Positions 48,406 to 57,898 of a DNA stretch of 64,000 nucleotides are shown piece by piece. The stretch's first letter is position 1. Each line of letters begins with the position of its first letter. Both the position numbers and the translations under genes were made by a program. The stretch is from contig NC_015388.1 of NCBI RefSeq assembly GCF_000195295.1, positions 3,130,001-3,194,000 of the forward strand, read 5' to 3'. Source of the DNA: Desulfobacca acetoxidans DSM 11109. Its GTDB lineage: Bacteria > Desulfobacterota > Desulfobaccia > Desulfobaccales > Desulfobaccaceae. The notes beneath the pieces were generated by a model. It made no database searches. It worked only from the letters and a program-made list of their open reading frames with translations, and was not told where the DNA came from.

Positions 48406-49254
48406 ATGGCAGGAACCTATATAAAAAGAGAATTCTGGCCCCGATTCCGCCGCAACCGCCTGGCCCTGGGGGGTCTGCTGCTGGTAGCAGGTCTGTTTTT
48501 CGTATCCATTCTGGCCCCTTGGTTAGCTCCCTATGATCCCGGCTTCATTGACATCAAGGCCATTCTCATGCCGCCCAGCGGCGCCCACCTCATGGGTACC
48601 GACTCCTTGGGCCGGGATGTCTTTTCTCGCATCATCTACGGCGCCCAGATTTCCTTGAAAGTGGGTTTTGTCGCCGTAGGGCTGGCGACGTTTATTGGCG
48701 TGCTCTTAGGGGCGGTGGCGGGCTATTACGGCGGCTGGGTGGATAACCTGCTGATGCGGTTGGTGGATATCATGCTCTGTTTCCCTACCTTCTTCCTCAT
48801 ACTGGCAGTGATCGCCGTCCTGGAGCCCAGCATCTGGAATATCATGGTAATCATCGGCTTGACAGGCTGGATGGGAGTGGCTCGCCTGGTGCGGGCTGAG
48901 TTTCTCACTCTCAGAGAGCGTGAGTTTGTCCAAGCGGCTCGGGCCTTGGGGGCCAGCGACGGCCGCATTATCTTCCGGCACCTGCTGCCTAATGCTCTGG
49001 CACCGGTCATGGTCTCCGCCACCCTCGGAGTAGCCGGGGCCATCCTCACCGAAAGCGCCCTTAATTTCCTGGGGTTGGGAGTCCAGCCTCCGACCCCTAG
49101 TTGGGGTAATATCCTTACCGCCGGCAAAGACAATATCGAGATCGCCTGGTGGCTCTCGGTTTTCCCGGGCCTGGCTATTCTCATCACCGTGATGGGCTAT
49201 AATCTGCTGGGTGAAGGCATCAGGGAGGCCATTGACCCAAGGCTGAAGGAATGA
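48406..49254 (+). CDS. DppC/OppC-type ABC permease, orphan
   Basis: A 282-residue inner-membrane permease. It has the OppC N-terminal segment (FWPRFRRNRLALGGLLLVAG), a periplasmic stretch with HLMGTDSLGRDVFSRIIYG, five more helices and the EAA loop EFVQAARALGASDGRIIFRHLLPN that docks with the ATPase. The usual partners (substrate-binding protein, DppB, DppD, DppF) are not next to it. The upstream gene is on the other strand and the downstream gene is convergent. Either the rest of the transporter is elsewhere or this is a remnant; the frame itself is intact. Confidence 0.92.
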   Translation: MAGTYIKREFWPRFRRNRLALGGLLLVAGLFFVSILAPWLAPYDPGFIDIKAILMPPSGAHLMGTDSLGRDVFSRIIYGAQISLKVGFVAVGLATFIGVLLGAVAGYYGGWVDNLLMRLVDIMLCFPTFFLILAVIAVLEPSIWNIMVIIGLTGWMGVARLVRAEFLTLREREFVQAARALGASDGRIIFRHLLPNALAPVMVSATLGVAGAILTESALNFLGLGVQPPTPSWGNILTAGKDNIEIAWWLSVFPGLAILITVMGYNLLGEGIREAIDPRLKE

Positions 49255-49415
49255 GAGGTGCCTGACAGGAATCAGAGCAAGGCAGTCATGTTAATTTCCC
49301 CTCACTGTTAGGTATACCGAGACACTTTCGGGCTACCGGGGCCAACTTGTCAAATGGCCGGAAGTGGCCACCGAAGCCAAGGATAGGGAAGGATGGCGCA
49401 GGAATATTAAATATA

Positions 49416-50774
49416 CTACAGCAGCCTTGCTCCCAATTCGGCAATTCCCGACCGCTCCCCTTTTATCAGGGTCACATGGCCGGAGATTTCCTCGCCTTTA
49501 ATCCGGTCCACCAGGTAGCTCAGGCCGTTGGAGGAGGCATCCAGGTAGGGATGGTCGATCTGTTCCGGGTCGCCGGTAAAGATGATCTTGCTGCCCCGAC
49601 CAACCCGGGTAAGGATGGTTTTGACAGCATGGGGACTCAGATTTTGGGACTCGTCGCAGATGATGAACTGCCGGGGAATACTCCGCCCCCGGATATAGGT
49701 CAACACCTCCAGTTCGATTTTGCCGGTGTTAAAGAGATAGTCCATACAACCGTTGGCCTGGATATGTTCATTGCACAAAAACTCCAGGTTGTCGTAGATA
49801 GGCTGCATCCAGGGTCTGATCTTTTCTTCCTTGTCCCCAGGCAGGTAACCCAGGTCATTGCCGAGCGGCACAATCGGCCGGGTGATGAGCAGCCGGTTAT
49901 AGCCGGCGCTTTCTTCAAAGACCTTTTCCAGGCCGGCGGCCAGGGCCAGGATGGTCTTGCCGGTACCGGCCTTGCCAACCAGGGTAACGATCTTAACCCC
50001 GTCGTCCAACAGCAACTCCAGGGCAAACTTCTGCTCTTTATTGAGGGCCTTGAGTCCATACACGAGTCCGTTCAAACTCAGCTTCCGCAGGCGGCCCTGA
50101 AAGTAGCGGGCCAGAGCTGATTGAGAGGGATTCTCGGCACTCTTTAATATACAGAACTGGTGAGGCGCCAGGCCGTTACCCGGCCACTCCATTGCCCCTT
50201 GTTTAAAGAATCCTTCCAGCTCCGCCTCAGACACGACCAACTCGCCGACTCCAGCATACAATTTAGGATAATCAACTTTATCGCTATAAAAGTCTTCTGC
50301 CTTGAGACCCAGGACATCGGCTTTGATGCGCAGATTCAAATCCTTGGTCACTAAAATCACAGGTTCATCGGTGCATTGTTGGAGATGGAAGGCCAGAGCC
50401 AGGATGCGGTTGTCAGTGGTATTCAAATCGATGTCGCAGGCATTTTCGAAGGTATTGCGGCAGTTCAGTTCAATCCGGATACTGCCGCCCTGAGGTAGCC
50501 GGACCCCACCCGAAAGCGGGCCGAGACTGCGTAAGCCATCCAACTGCCGGGAGACTTCCCTGGCATGGCGGCCGATCTCGTCGCTTCGGGTCTTTTGTTT
50601 ATCTAGCTCTTCAATGACCGACACCGGTAGAATAATGTCATTGTCTTCGAAAGCGAAGATCGATCCCGGGTCGTGCAACAGGACATTGGTGTCTAATATA
50701 TAGTTTTTTTTCACCTCTCCTACTATTCCCCTCACTGGCGTGGTCTGGAGAATCTGCAGCAGCGTAATACTCAC
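49416..50774 (-). CDS. PIN-PhoH fusion ATPase (PhoH2/YlaK type)
   Basis: A 452-residue protein. An N-terminal PIN nuclease domain (about 25-160) has acidic residues in KNYILDTNVLLHD, SVIEELDKQK and TTDNRILALA. A PhoH P-loop domain follows, with Walker A LVGKAGTGKT, Walker B FIICDESQNLSPH and sensor FTGDPEQID. Proteins of this form are RNA helicase-nucleases and are often found in toxin-antitoxin-like or RNA-decay roles. No partner antitoxin gene lies upstream, so a housekeeping RNA role is as likely. Confidence 0.92.
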   Translation of the reverse strand: MSITLLQILQTTPVRGIVGEVKKNYILDTNVLLHDPGSIFAFEDNDIILPVSVIEELDKQKTRSDEIGRHAREVSRQLDGLRSLGPLSGGVRLPQGGSIRIELNCRNTFENACDIDLNTTDNRILALAFHLQQCTDEPVILVTKDLNLRIKADVLGLKAEDFYSDKVDYPKLYAGVGELVVSEAELEGFFKQGAMEWPGNGLAPHQFCILKSAENPSQSALARYFQGRLRKLSLNGLVYGLKALNKEQKFALELLLDDGVKIVTLVGKAGTGKTILALAAGLEKVFEESAGYNRLLITRPIVPLGNDLGYLPGDKEEKIRPWMQPIYDNLEFLCNEHIQANGCMDYLFNTGKIELEVLTYIRGRSIPRQFIICDESQNLSPHAVKTILTRVGRGSKIIFTGDPEQIDHPYLDASSNGLSYLVDRIKGEEISGHVTLIKGERSGIAELGARLL

Positions 50775-51111
50775 CCCCGGGCCGCTTGTTTAGGCATGAA
50801 ATCTTTGTATTATACTCTACCTGGTCGAGATTGAATCTGGTCCTCGCTTGGACTACATTTTTATTGTACCAGGTGTTGCAGGTTAAGTATATCGTTTTTT
50901 TGTGCGAAAAATGTTTGCACGCGGTTAGAACTGCGGTGAAAAACCTTTGGAACCTGCCAGCACCGCCTTGGTATTCTGCGCATTTCCCCTTTTAGGATAG
51001 ATATTTCTGATGTATAGTAAAGTTCTAGGGTTCAAGGTTGCCGATAAGTCAGAAAATAACCTTCCTGAAATCCCCTCTCCCCCGGGAGAGGACTAGGTTG
51101 AGGTCATCAAT
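50775..51111. other. Divergent intergenic region before the histidine decarboxylase gene
   Basis: This 337-bp AT-rich region lies between divergent genes. No gene was accepted, and no clear promoter or RNA structure was recognised. Confidence 0.4.
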
Positions 51112-51963
51112 ATGGTCATGACGCGAGAAGATGCCGTGGCCGGGGCCATCGGTCCCTATGAGCGGTTCTGTGACGGCTACGGCAATCCTGGGGCCAGTGG
51201 CCTGGGTTATCTGACGTTAATGAAGCTTGATATCGGGGAAAGTCCTCTCGAAGAGATGGATGCCACTCTGGCCGAGATCGTCTCGTATGACAGCGCCGAA
51301 ACCACCGGCACCTATTTGGGACAGATCAATGCCGTTACGGCCTCTTCTTTCTGCGGCCCCAACGGTCTCCTGTGGGGATACGATATTGCCCCGGTTCCAG
51401 AGATCGCCGATGGTTCTCTCCTGCCAATATTTTTTAAAACCCGGAAGGACGGCGTGGAAATACCGGTCTATTCACTGGAACCGCTTCTGCAGGCGGGCCA
51501 GAAACTTTTAGGTCTGAGCGACCGCCGACGCTTCCCCCCGATTCCCGGAGCCAGGGTCACCTGCGCCCTCAAGTCCCATGCGGTCAAGGGACCTAATTCC
51601 CTGTGGGCCGCTTTGGCCGTGGCCATTGCCGAAGACCGCAGCCAGAACGCCCACCTGTTTATCGAAGACGTCGGCGAGGCCATACCTGCAGCGGACGAGG
51701 CCGCCCGCCAATTTTTTCTGGACCGCCTCATGGAAAAGATCGCCTTGAGCATCCTGTATTGTGGCGATAACTCCCAGGTAAAATACAAAGAAATCTTCAT
51801 GGGCTATAAGACTGCCTGGATCGAAGAGGGCTATATGGGTTGTGCCTTGGCCAGCGTCCCCTACCTGGTGTTGGCGCGGCAGGCGGTGCCACCAGGCGGA
51901 CCGGCAACACTTCTCTCCCTGTCGCTGCCGGAATGGGAAAAGGCGGTGGGGCTGCATCCGTGA
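51112..51963 (+). CDS. hdcA: Pyruvoyl-dependent histidine decarboxylase proenzyme
   Basis: A 283-residue proenzyme resembling the HdcA of lactobacilli. The cleavage site is TASSF: chain cutting between Ser78 and Ser79 would give a beta chain and an alpha chain capped by a pyruvoyl group. Substrate-pocket residues are kept in IVSYDSAET (the Tyr-Asp pair), and the family proton-donor Glu in LFIEDVG. Other shared pieces are GPYERFCDGYGNPGASGLGY, GYDI and the C-terminal LPEWEKAVG. The enzyme would convert histidine to histamine and CO2. No histidine-histamine antiporter gene is adjacent, so the role (acid response, signalling or another amine) is unclear. Such enzymes are best known from Gram-positive bacteria. 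Confidence 0.87.
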   Translation: MVMTREDAVAGAIGPYERFCDGYGNPGASGLGYLTLMKLDIGESPLEEMDATLAEIVSYDSAETTGTYLGQINAVTASSFCGPNGLLWGYDIAPVPEIADGSLLPIFFKTRKDGVEIPVYSLEPLLQAGQKLLGLSDRRRFPPIPGARVTCALKSHAVKGPNSLWAALAVAIAEDRSQNAHLFIEDVGEAIPAADEAARQFFLDRLMEKIALSILYCGDNSQVKYKEIFMGYKTAWIEEGYMGCALASVPYLVLARQAVPPGGPATLLSLSLPEWEKAVGLHP

Positions 51964-52077
51964 GGGAATAGTGGGCGGTGCGCAACCTACATTTGCCGAT
52001 GCCACGGATTTTTTGACCAACATTATGTGAGAACCTAACCGGACACTGCTGTATTTCAATGAACTCGGGAGGTTGAA

Positions 52078-52398
52078 ATGAAAATGGTGCCGATTTTTTG
52101 CCTTGTTGGCCTGCTGGTCCTTTCTGCCTGCAATCATCACGCCGATGTGGTCTGCCAGGTGCGGCAAAACGAGGTGGGGCCGGTAGCCTATACCGCTGTC
52201 TCCCAGCTAAAACCCTACATGACCCCTGAGCAGGTACAGGCCCTGTTAGGTCCTCCCATGAAGATGGAAACCCGGGCCAACGGCGACTCTTATTGGACCT
52301 ACCAGTTGGGAGACGACTGCGCCAGACGGGGTTATGAGGCACCCACCACCGTCCTGAAGTTCATGCGGGGCTCCCTGGTTTATTGGAATCTATTCTGA
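52078..52398 (+). CDS. BamE/SmpA-like outer-membrane lipoprotein
   Basis: A 106-residue protein with a lipoprotein signal peptide ending in LSAC (Cys18), so it should be lipidated. A small BamE-like domain follows (LKPYMTPEQVQALLGPPMK ... SYWTYQLG). BamE is an accessory lipoprotein of the outer-membrane protein assembly machine, but many proteins share this fold. Three further cysteines (CNHH aside: VVCQ, DDCAR) may pair. GGGAGG lies 8 bases before the ATG. It follows hdcA by 115 bases. Confidence 0.8.
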   Translation: MKMVPIFCLVGLLVLSACNHHADVVCQVRQNEVGPVAYTAVSQLKPYMTPEQVQALLGPPMKMETRANGDSYWTYQLGDDCARRGYEAPTTVLKFMRGSLVYWNLF

Positions 52399-52521
52399 GT
52401 TCCGACCACCGATTGATGGAACGGATACAAGATTTGCTCCCCCTGATAATATGCGTCTTATTGCCCATTGCTAACAGTTGGCGGTTGAATACTGACGAAT
52501 TATTTTTATGTGGGTCTTTGT

Positions 52522-54996
52522 ATGTCCGATCAGAGTCTTACAATCCACGAAGGCGGCATTGCTTTCAGCGGCATGGCCGCCGAGCTTAGCGAGTCGCAGC
52601 AGTTCCAAGAACTATTATTGTTCAATGAGATTGCCGCTCTCAGCGGCCAAAACCTGGACATCCTCGAGATGCTGGAACAGGTTTTGCGCCGGATCGTTAC
52701 CTTCCTGGGGGTCGATGCCGGTATGCTGCTTCTGTGGGACCCCAAAACCGGTCATCTTTCTCATGCCGCTTCGGCCGGCTTTCCCGAGGAATACTTATCA
52801 CACATCAATGAGGCTCATCTTGCTGAGGTAGTTGGTCCGCACCTGATCAACGCTACCTCTCCGCTGATCATTTTTGATGCTGCGACGGATCACCGCCTGG
52901 CAACTTCAACCTTCTTAGAGCTCATCCGAGAGACCTCCTTCTGTTCTCTGGTTAGTATTCCGTTGCGCCACCAGCGGCAATTGATCGGTTTTTTAAACCT
53001 GGGGCACACATCCGCCGCACCTTTTTTCCCCGAGCGGAAAAATTTCTTCGCCATCCTCGGTAATCAGATCGGCATGGCCATCCAAAATGCCAGACTTTGC
53101 CAGGATCTGCGAATCTCCGAAAGGCGCTATCGCCGGATTTTCGAAGGTTCCAAAGATATGATTCTGGTGGTCGCCCCCGGCGGCGGTCTCCTCGATATCA
53201 ACCCGGCTGGCATTGCCATGCTAGGTCTAGCCTCTAAATCCCAGGCCTTAGAAACCGTCAACCTTCAGGATTGCTTTTATCCCTGGCGGGATTGGGAGCG
53301 CTTCCGACAGCTACTGAAGGTTCACGGATCGGTGCAGGATTTTGAAGCAACCCTCCTAAAGGGTGATGGGGGCGCTATTCAGGTTCTGTTAAGCGGCGCC
53401 GCCCGCAATAACCAGGCCGGACACCTCGTCAGTCTGGACATCATCGCCAAAGACATTACCGAGCGTAAGCGTAATGAGCAGGAACTGTTGCAGGAGAAAA
53501 AAACCACCGAAGGCATCCTGGAGGGACTGCCGGTACCGGCCTTTGTGATTAACCGCCAACACCGGATTATCTATTGGAATAAGGCCTGTGAAGAACTGAC
53601 TGGGTATAGTCGCCAGCAGATGATTGACAGTAAAAAACAGTGGCTCCCTTTTTACACCCAGGAGCGGCCTACCTTGGCCGACCTGGTGGTAGATCAAAAT
53701 ATCAAGGCCCTGGAAAAGTACTATAATAAGCAGAAACTTCATAAGTCGATCCATTTCCCTGGCGCCTACGAAGCCTCAATACAGTTTCCGCAGCCGGCGG
53801 GAGGAGATCGGTATCTCTTCCTCGTGGCCTCCCCCATCTTTAATGACCGCGGACAGATCATAGGTGCGGTGCAAGCCATGCTGGATTTCACCGAGAGGGA
53901 ACGTCTGGCACACAACCTTATGGAGTCGGAGGAGAAGTACCGCCTGCTGGTGGAGGCCTCCCTGGATGGCATCGCCCTCCATACCCGTAATCAAGTCATG
54001 TTTGCCAATTCCGCCTTTTTGAATATGTTCGGCTATTCCTGCCCCGAGGAACTCACCGGCGTACCCCTCCTTTCTTTTATCTCTCCCATTCATCACCCGC
54101 CGCTGCTGCGCCATCTGCGGGAGATTAATCGACAATTCAACCGCCCCCGCATCTTCGAGATCAAAGGTATGAAGAAAGATGGCAGTGAATTCGACATCGA
54201 GGTTGTCTCGTTCCCCACTATCTTCGGAGGACAGCGGGCCTTTCAAACCCATATTCGAGACATCACGGAGAAAAAAAGGTTAGAGGATCAGTTGGCCCGC
54301 TCCGAGAAACTTGCCGCCGTGGGCCAGTTATCCGCTGGTGTGGCCCATGAAATTAATAACCCTTTGGGCGGCATTCTGGTCTATAGTTATCTGATGCTGG
54401 AAGACCTGGCCCCTGATCGACCAGAACGCCAGCAGGTGGAAAAAATCATCCGAGAGGCTACCCGATGTAAAGAGATCATCAAAGGCCTGCTGGACTTTTC
54501 CCGGCAGCAGCCCTTTCGTCTTAAACCGGTTGACCTGAACAGCATGTTGGCAGAACTACTAAGCCTGGTGGAAAACCATTTGAATTTTCAGGATGTCGGC
54601 ATCAAAAAAAAACTGGCCCCAGAACTGCCGCCTGTATTGGGGGATAAAAACAAACTGGAACAGGTCTTTATCAATCTTTTCATGAACGCCTCCCATGCCA
54701 TGGCTGGCCACGGGGTTCTCACCGTTGCCACCGGTCAGAACGTCCTCGGTGCGGTGGAGATTCGCGTCAGTGACAACGGCCCCGGCATTCATCCGGAACA
54801 CCTGCATCGTATCTTTGACCCGTTCTTCTCCACCAAAGAAGTGGGCCGGGGAGTCGGCCTGGGCCTTTCGATCAGCTACGGCATCATCAAACAACATCGT
54901 GGCCGTATTTACGTAGATTCGACTGCACCCGGCGGAGCTACCTTTGTCATCGAACTACCGGCCACCAGACCGGAAACTCCGCAATCGGTCAGGTGA
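52522..54996 (+). CDS. Sensor histidine kinase with GAF and three PAS domains
   Basis: About 824 residues with no membrane helix, so probably cytoplasmic. A GAF domain comes first (about 25-190, LNLGHTSAAPFFPERK near its end). Three PAS domains follow (RRIFEGSKDMILVV; EGLPVPAFVINRQHRIIYWN; YRLLVEASLDGIALHTRN). The HisKA phospho-acceptor is His in AGVAHEINNPLGG (near residue 609), and the ATPase has DNGPGIHPEHL and GVGLGLSISYGI. It has no receiver domain and no regulator gene alongside, so its partner is elsewhere. The signal is unknown. A GTG four codons earlier could also serve as start. Confidence 0.93.
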   Translation: MSDQSLTIHEGGIAFSGMAAELSESQQFQELLLFNEIAALSGQNLDILEMLEQVLRRIVTFLGVDAGMLLLWDPKTGHLSHAASAGFPEEYLSHINEAHLAEVVGPHLINATSPLIIFDAATDHRLATSTFLELIRETSFCSLVSIPLRHQRQLIGFLNLGHTSAAPFFPERKNFFAILGNQIGMAIQNARLCQDLRISERRYRRIFEGSKDMILVVAPGGGLLDINPAGIAMLGLASKSQALETVNLQDCFYPWRDWERFRQLLKVHGSVQDFEATLLKGDGGAIQVLLSGAARNNQAGHLVSLDIIAKDITERKRNEQELLQEKKTTEGILEGLPVPAFVINRQHRIIYWNKACEELTGYSRQQMIDSKKQWLPFYTQERPTLADLVVDQNIKALEKYYNKQKLHKSIHFPGAYEASIQFPQPAGGDRYLFLVASPIFNDRGQIIGAVQAMLDFTERERLAHNLMESEEKYRLLVEASLDGIALHTRNQVMFANSAFLNMFGYSCPEELTGVPLLSFISPIHHPPLLRHLREINRQFNRPRIFEIKGMKKDGSEFDIEVVSFPTIFGGQRAFQTHIRDITEKKRLEDQLARSEKLAAVGQLSAGVAHEINNPLGGILVYSYLMLEDLAPDRPERQQVEKIIREATRCKEIIKGLLDFSRQQPFRLKPVDLNSMLAELLSLVENHLNFQDVGIKKKLAPELPPVLGDKNKLEQVFINLFMNASHAMAGHGVLTVATGQNVLGAVEIRVSDNGPGIHPEHLHRIFDPFFSTKEVGRGVGLGLSISYGIIKQHRGRIYVDSTAPGGATFVIELPATRPETPQSVR

Positions 54997-55150
54997 ACGG
55001 TCAATATGGATACTGGAAAAATTTTTCGGTTTGCACCTTTTAGTTTGGGGTTGGATAGCAAAAACAGGTACCTATTAGAACCTCACTTCCAAGCACTTAG
55101 GGAGACGCAGGACAGTGGTAGGGAAGAGTTTTCTATTCACGAAAAAAAGG

Positions 55151-55179
55151 TTGACTTGAATGCGATGGTGTGATATTTA
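55151..55179 (+). promoter_or_regulatory. Promoter of the F0 gene cluster
   Basis: TTGACT (55151-55156) and TATTTA (55174-55179) are separated by exactly 17 bases, in front of atpZ. It is a fair sigma-70 promoter. Confidence 0.6.
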
Positions 55180-55234
55180 GCCACTTGTGAGTTTTTGCAC
55201 GAGTCGGAGGGGGACAACGCCTCAAGGGTGGATT

Positions 55235-55459
55235 GTGCGAGAAGATACCAAGAAATTTCTCAAAGAATTATTTTCGGGTGGTTACCGAGCTAGTGCCATC
55301 GGTTTTGCCCTGGTTTTCGCCATCCTCATCGGCGGCGGAGTTGGGTATTGGTTGTCCGAACAGTTTGATAACATGGCATTCTTTTATATCGGCCTGATTC
55401 TAGGTATCATTGCCGGTTTTCGCAATGTATACCTCATGGGTAAACGGACTAAGATGTGA
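55235..55459 (+). CDS. AtpZ-like F-ATPase accessory protein
   Basis: A 74-residue protein from a GTG start (AAGGGTGG upstream); a GTG 16 codons earlier is an alternative. It has two membrane helices (SAIGFALVFAILIGGGVGYWL and AFFYIGLILGIIAGFRNVY) separated by a short charged loop, the AtpZ/AtpI_1 layout. AtpZ and AtpI help assemble the c-ring or supply Mg2+. It is the first gene of the F0 cluster, with atpI one base behind it. Confidence 0.85.
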   Translation: MREDTKKFLKELFSGGYRASAIGFALVFAILIGGGVGYWLSEQFDNMAFFYIGLILGIIAGFRNVYLMGKRTKM

Positions 55460-55460
55460 T

Positions 55461-55907
55461 ATGAGTGGAGAACTCCTGACTCCTCGCACTATGAAACTCT
55501 CCTGTTGGATCACCTTGGCCGCTCTTACCTGCCTGGGCTGGTTGGGGCGCGGGCCGCAATGTGCCGGCGGCATCCTGGTGGGTGGTCTTTTGATCATAGG
55601 CAATTTTTATACGATGGCCTACATCTTGCGCTCGACCCTTAATCGCACCTATCGCAGCCGAGAAGAATGGCAGACTGCCGGACGGCAGGCCGTCTTTTTT
55701 ATGACACTCAAATACATCCTGCGTTTCTCGGTTCTGGCGGTGATCATTTTCTTTTTGGTTAAGTATGAATGGGTGGACATTTTTGGCCTGGTGCTGGGAT
55801 TGTCCACGGTGATGCTCACCCTCATTGTGTTAGGCATTTTTGAGTTCCGGAAGATTTTTTTTAAGGAGGCGTTAGCAGTCGATGGAACATCCAATTCTCA
55901 TTCTTGA
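55461..55907 (+). CDS. atpI: ATP synthase subunit I
   Basis: A 148-residue protein with four hydrophobic helices (CWITLAALTCLGWLG; GGILVGGLLIIGNFYTMAYIL; LKYILRFSVLAVIIFFLVKY; VDIFGLVLGLSTVMLTLIVLGI), typical of AtpI, which assists c-ring assembly. The ATG lies directly after the atpZ stop. It overlaps atpB by 26 bases, so the genes are coupled. Confidence 0.87.
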   Translation: MSGELLTPRTMKLSCWITLAALTCLGWLGRGPQCAGGILVGGLLIIGNFYTMAYILRSTLNRTYRSREEWQTAGRQAVFFMTLKYILRFSVLAVIIFFLVKYEWVDIFGLVLGLSTVMLTLIVLGIFEFRKIFFKEALAVDGTSNSHS

Positions 55908-56559
55908 TGTCCTGCAAGGGATGTTTGGGCTCCACATCCCGCCCCATGTCACCTATTCCTGGCTGATTATGGCCATCCTCGTCGGCTTGGGTTATCTGGC
56001 GGCCAAACCGCGGGCAGTGGTGCCGGCCGGCGGGCAGAGCTTTTTTGAGCTATTGATTGGCGGTCTGGAAGAATTCATGGTGGACATCACCGGCGAAGAA
56101 GGTCGTTCCTTCTTCCCCTTTATCGCCACCATCTTTATCTATATCTGGTTATGCAATTTAATCGGATTGCTCCCGGGGTTCCTCTCCCCCACGTCCAACA
56201 TCAATACGCCTCTGTCCATGGCTCTGTGCGTCTTTATCTTTACCCATTACCTGGGGGTCAAATATCACGGGGTAAAGTATATCAAACATTTCACCGGCCC
56301 CTTGCCGGCCTTGGCGCCTTTGTTTCTGCCGATTGAGATCATCGGCCACTCCGCTCGGGTGCTTTCCCTGACGTTGCGTCTGTTTGGCAATATCATGGGT
56401 GAAGATTTGGTCCTGGCTATCCTGCTCTTGTTAGCGGGGAAATTCCTGGCCCCCCTGCCGATGATGTTCCTGGCAGTCTTCACCAGTACCGTGCAGGCGT
56501 TTATCTTTTCTCTGCTCTCCATGATGTACTTCGCCAGTTCCATGGAAGAAGCCCACTAA
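55882..56559 (+). CDS. atpB: ATP synthase F0 subunit a
   Basis: A 225-residue membrane protein that forms the ion path next to the c-ring. The essential Arg is in the SLTLRLFGNIMGEDLVLAILLLL segment. Other features are FFELLIGGLEEFMVDITGEEG, LPGFLSPTSNINTPLSMALCVF and a C-terminal helix (VQAFIFSLLSMMYFASSMEEAH). It follows atpI and precedes atpE; the subunit b, delta and F1 genes are not in the window. Confidence 0.96.
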   Translation: MEHPILILDVLQGMFGLHIPPHVTYSWLIMAILVGLGYLAAKPRAVVPAGGQSFFELLIGGLEEFMVDITGEEGRSFFPFIATIFIYIWLCNLIGLLPGFLSPTSNINTPLSMALCVFIFTHYLGVKYHGVKYIKHFTGPLPALAPLFLPIEIIGHSARVLSLTLRLFGNIMGEDLVLAILLLLAGKFLAPLPMMFLAVFTSTVQAFIFSLLSMMYFASSMEEAH

Positions 56560-56589
56560 TTTTTGGAAGAAGGCCACTTCACTATATAA

Positions 56590-56988
<399 letters not shown>

Positions 56989-57009
56989 GCAGTCAATCTC
57001 TTGTAACCG

Positions 57010-57043
57010 AAGAGGGGGGGGCCCCTGCGGGCCCCTCTTTTTT
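57010..57043 (+). terminator. Terminator of the F0 gene cluster
   Basis: AGAGGGG...CCCCTCT forms a long GC-rich stem with internal G/C runs and is followed by about seven T residues, 22 bases after the atpE stop. Confidence 0.85.
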
Positions 57044-57262
57044 AAAAACATCTTTTGTGCAAACAATCACAAAAAATAGTGCCTCAATATATTTTTGTAT
57101 TCCCTGTTTCAAGATCCGAGATTGCAATCAAAGGATAAACATCTTGTACCTATCCAATGAAAGATGCGGATAATACTATTTCCTCTGATGATTTGAGACG
57201 TGAAACTCTAAACTCTAGTCACATTAAAGATCGGCTTGAATATTTCCGTTGCAGAAAATCCC

Positions 57263-57898
57263 ATGAAGTTCTCTAAAATCCCTGCTGCCACGATTACCCG
57301 GCTGTCCCTCTATTCCCGAGTGCTCGAGGAATTACTCAGCAGTCACATTAATATCATCGCCTCTGATAAACTGGCCCAGAAATGCGGCGTCAACCCGGCT
57401 CAGGTACGCAAGGATCTTGCCTACTTTGGAGAATTTGGGGTGCGCGGGGTGGGGTATTTTGTTAAGGAATTACTATTCGAAATCAAAAAAATTCTTGGAC
57501 TCAATCGCAGTTGGCGCATGGCCCTGATTGGCATCGGTAACCTGGGACTGGCACTGATAGCCCATGAGAATTTTCCCAAGCAGGGCTATGAATTTGTGGC
57601 GGTCTTCGACATCGACCCGAAAAAAGTGGGCAGGCGTCTGCCCTCTGGTCAAATAATTCATGGTATCGACGAGCTCGACGAGGTTATCAAGGAAAAAAAG
57701 ATTGAGATAGGGGTGATCGCCACTCCGGCTAGCCAAGCCCAGGCCACTGCCCGCCGCCTCATTGATGCCGGGGTTAAAGCCATTCTCAACTTTGCCCCCA
57801 TCCAGATACAGATACCCGAAGGGTTTATCGTAGAAAATGTGGATTTTACGGTAAAACTTGACAATCTCGCCTATCATCTGACCATGGAGGCGGTTTAA
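57263..57898 (+). CDS. rex: Redox-sensing repressor Rex
   Basis: A 211-residue NADH/NAD+ sensor that represses fermentation and respiration genes when NADH is low. The winged helix has [19 protein letters not shown] and [23 protein letters not shown]. The Rossmann domain has GIGNLGLAL and [10 protein letters not shown]. The C-terminus ([14 protein letters not shown]) is the swapped helix. The ATG at 57263 gives the usual MKFSKIP start; a TTG nine codons earlier is less likely. It lies between atpE and the convergent uvrA, with which it overlaps by 4 bases. Confidence 0.95.
   Translation: MKFSKIPAATITRLSLYSRVLEELLSSHINIIASDKLAQKCGVNPAQVRKDLAYFGEFGVRGVGYFVKELLFEIKKILGLNRSWRMALIGIGNLGLALIAHENFPKQGYEFVAVFDIDPKKVGRRLPSGQIIHGIDELDEVIKEKKIEIGVIATPASQAQATARRLIDAGVKAILNFAPIQIQIPEGFIVENVDFTVKLDNLAYHLTMEAV

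Noticed and set aside
55168-55190. Possible Rex operator (GTGTGATATTTAGCCACTTGTG) in the F0 promoter
   Set aside because: The dyad is poor compared with Rex site consensus; not enough to annotate.
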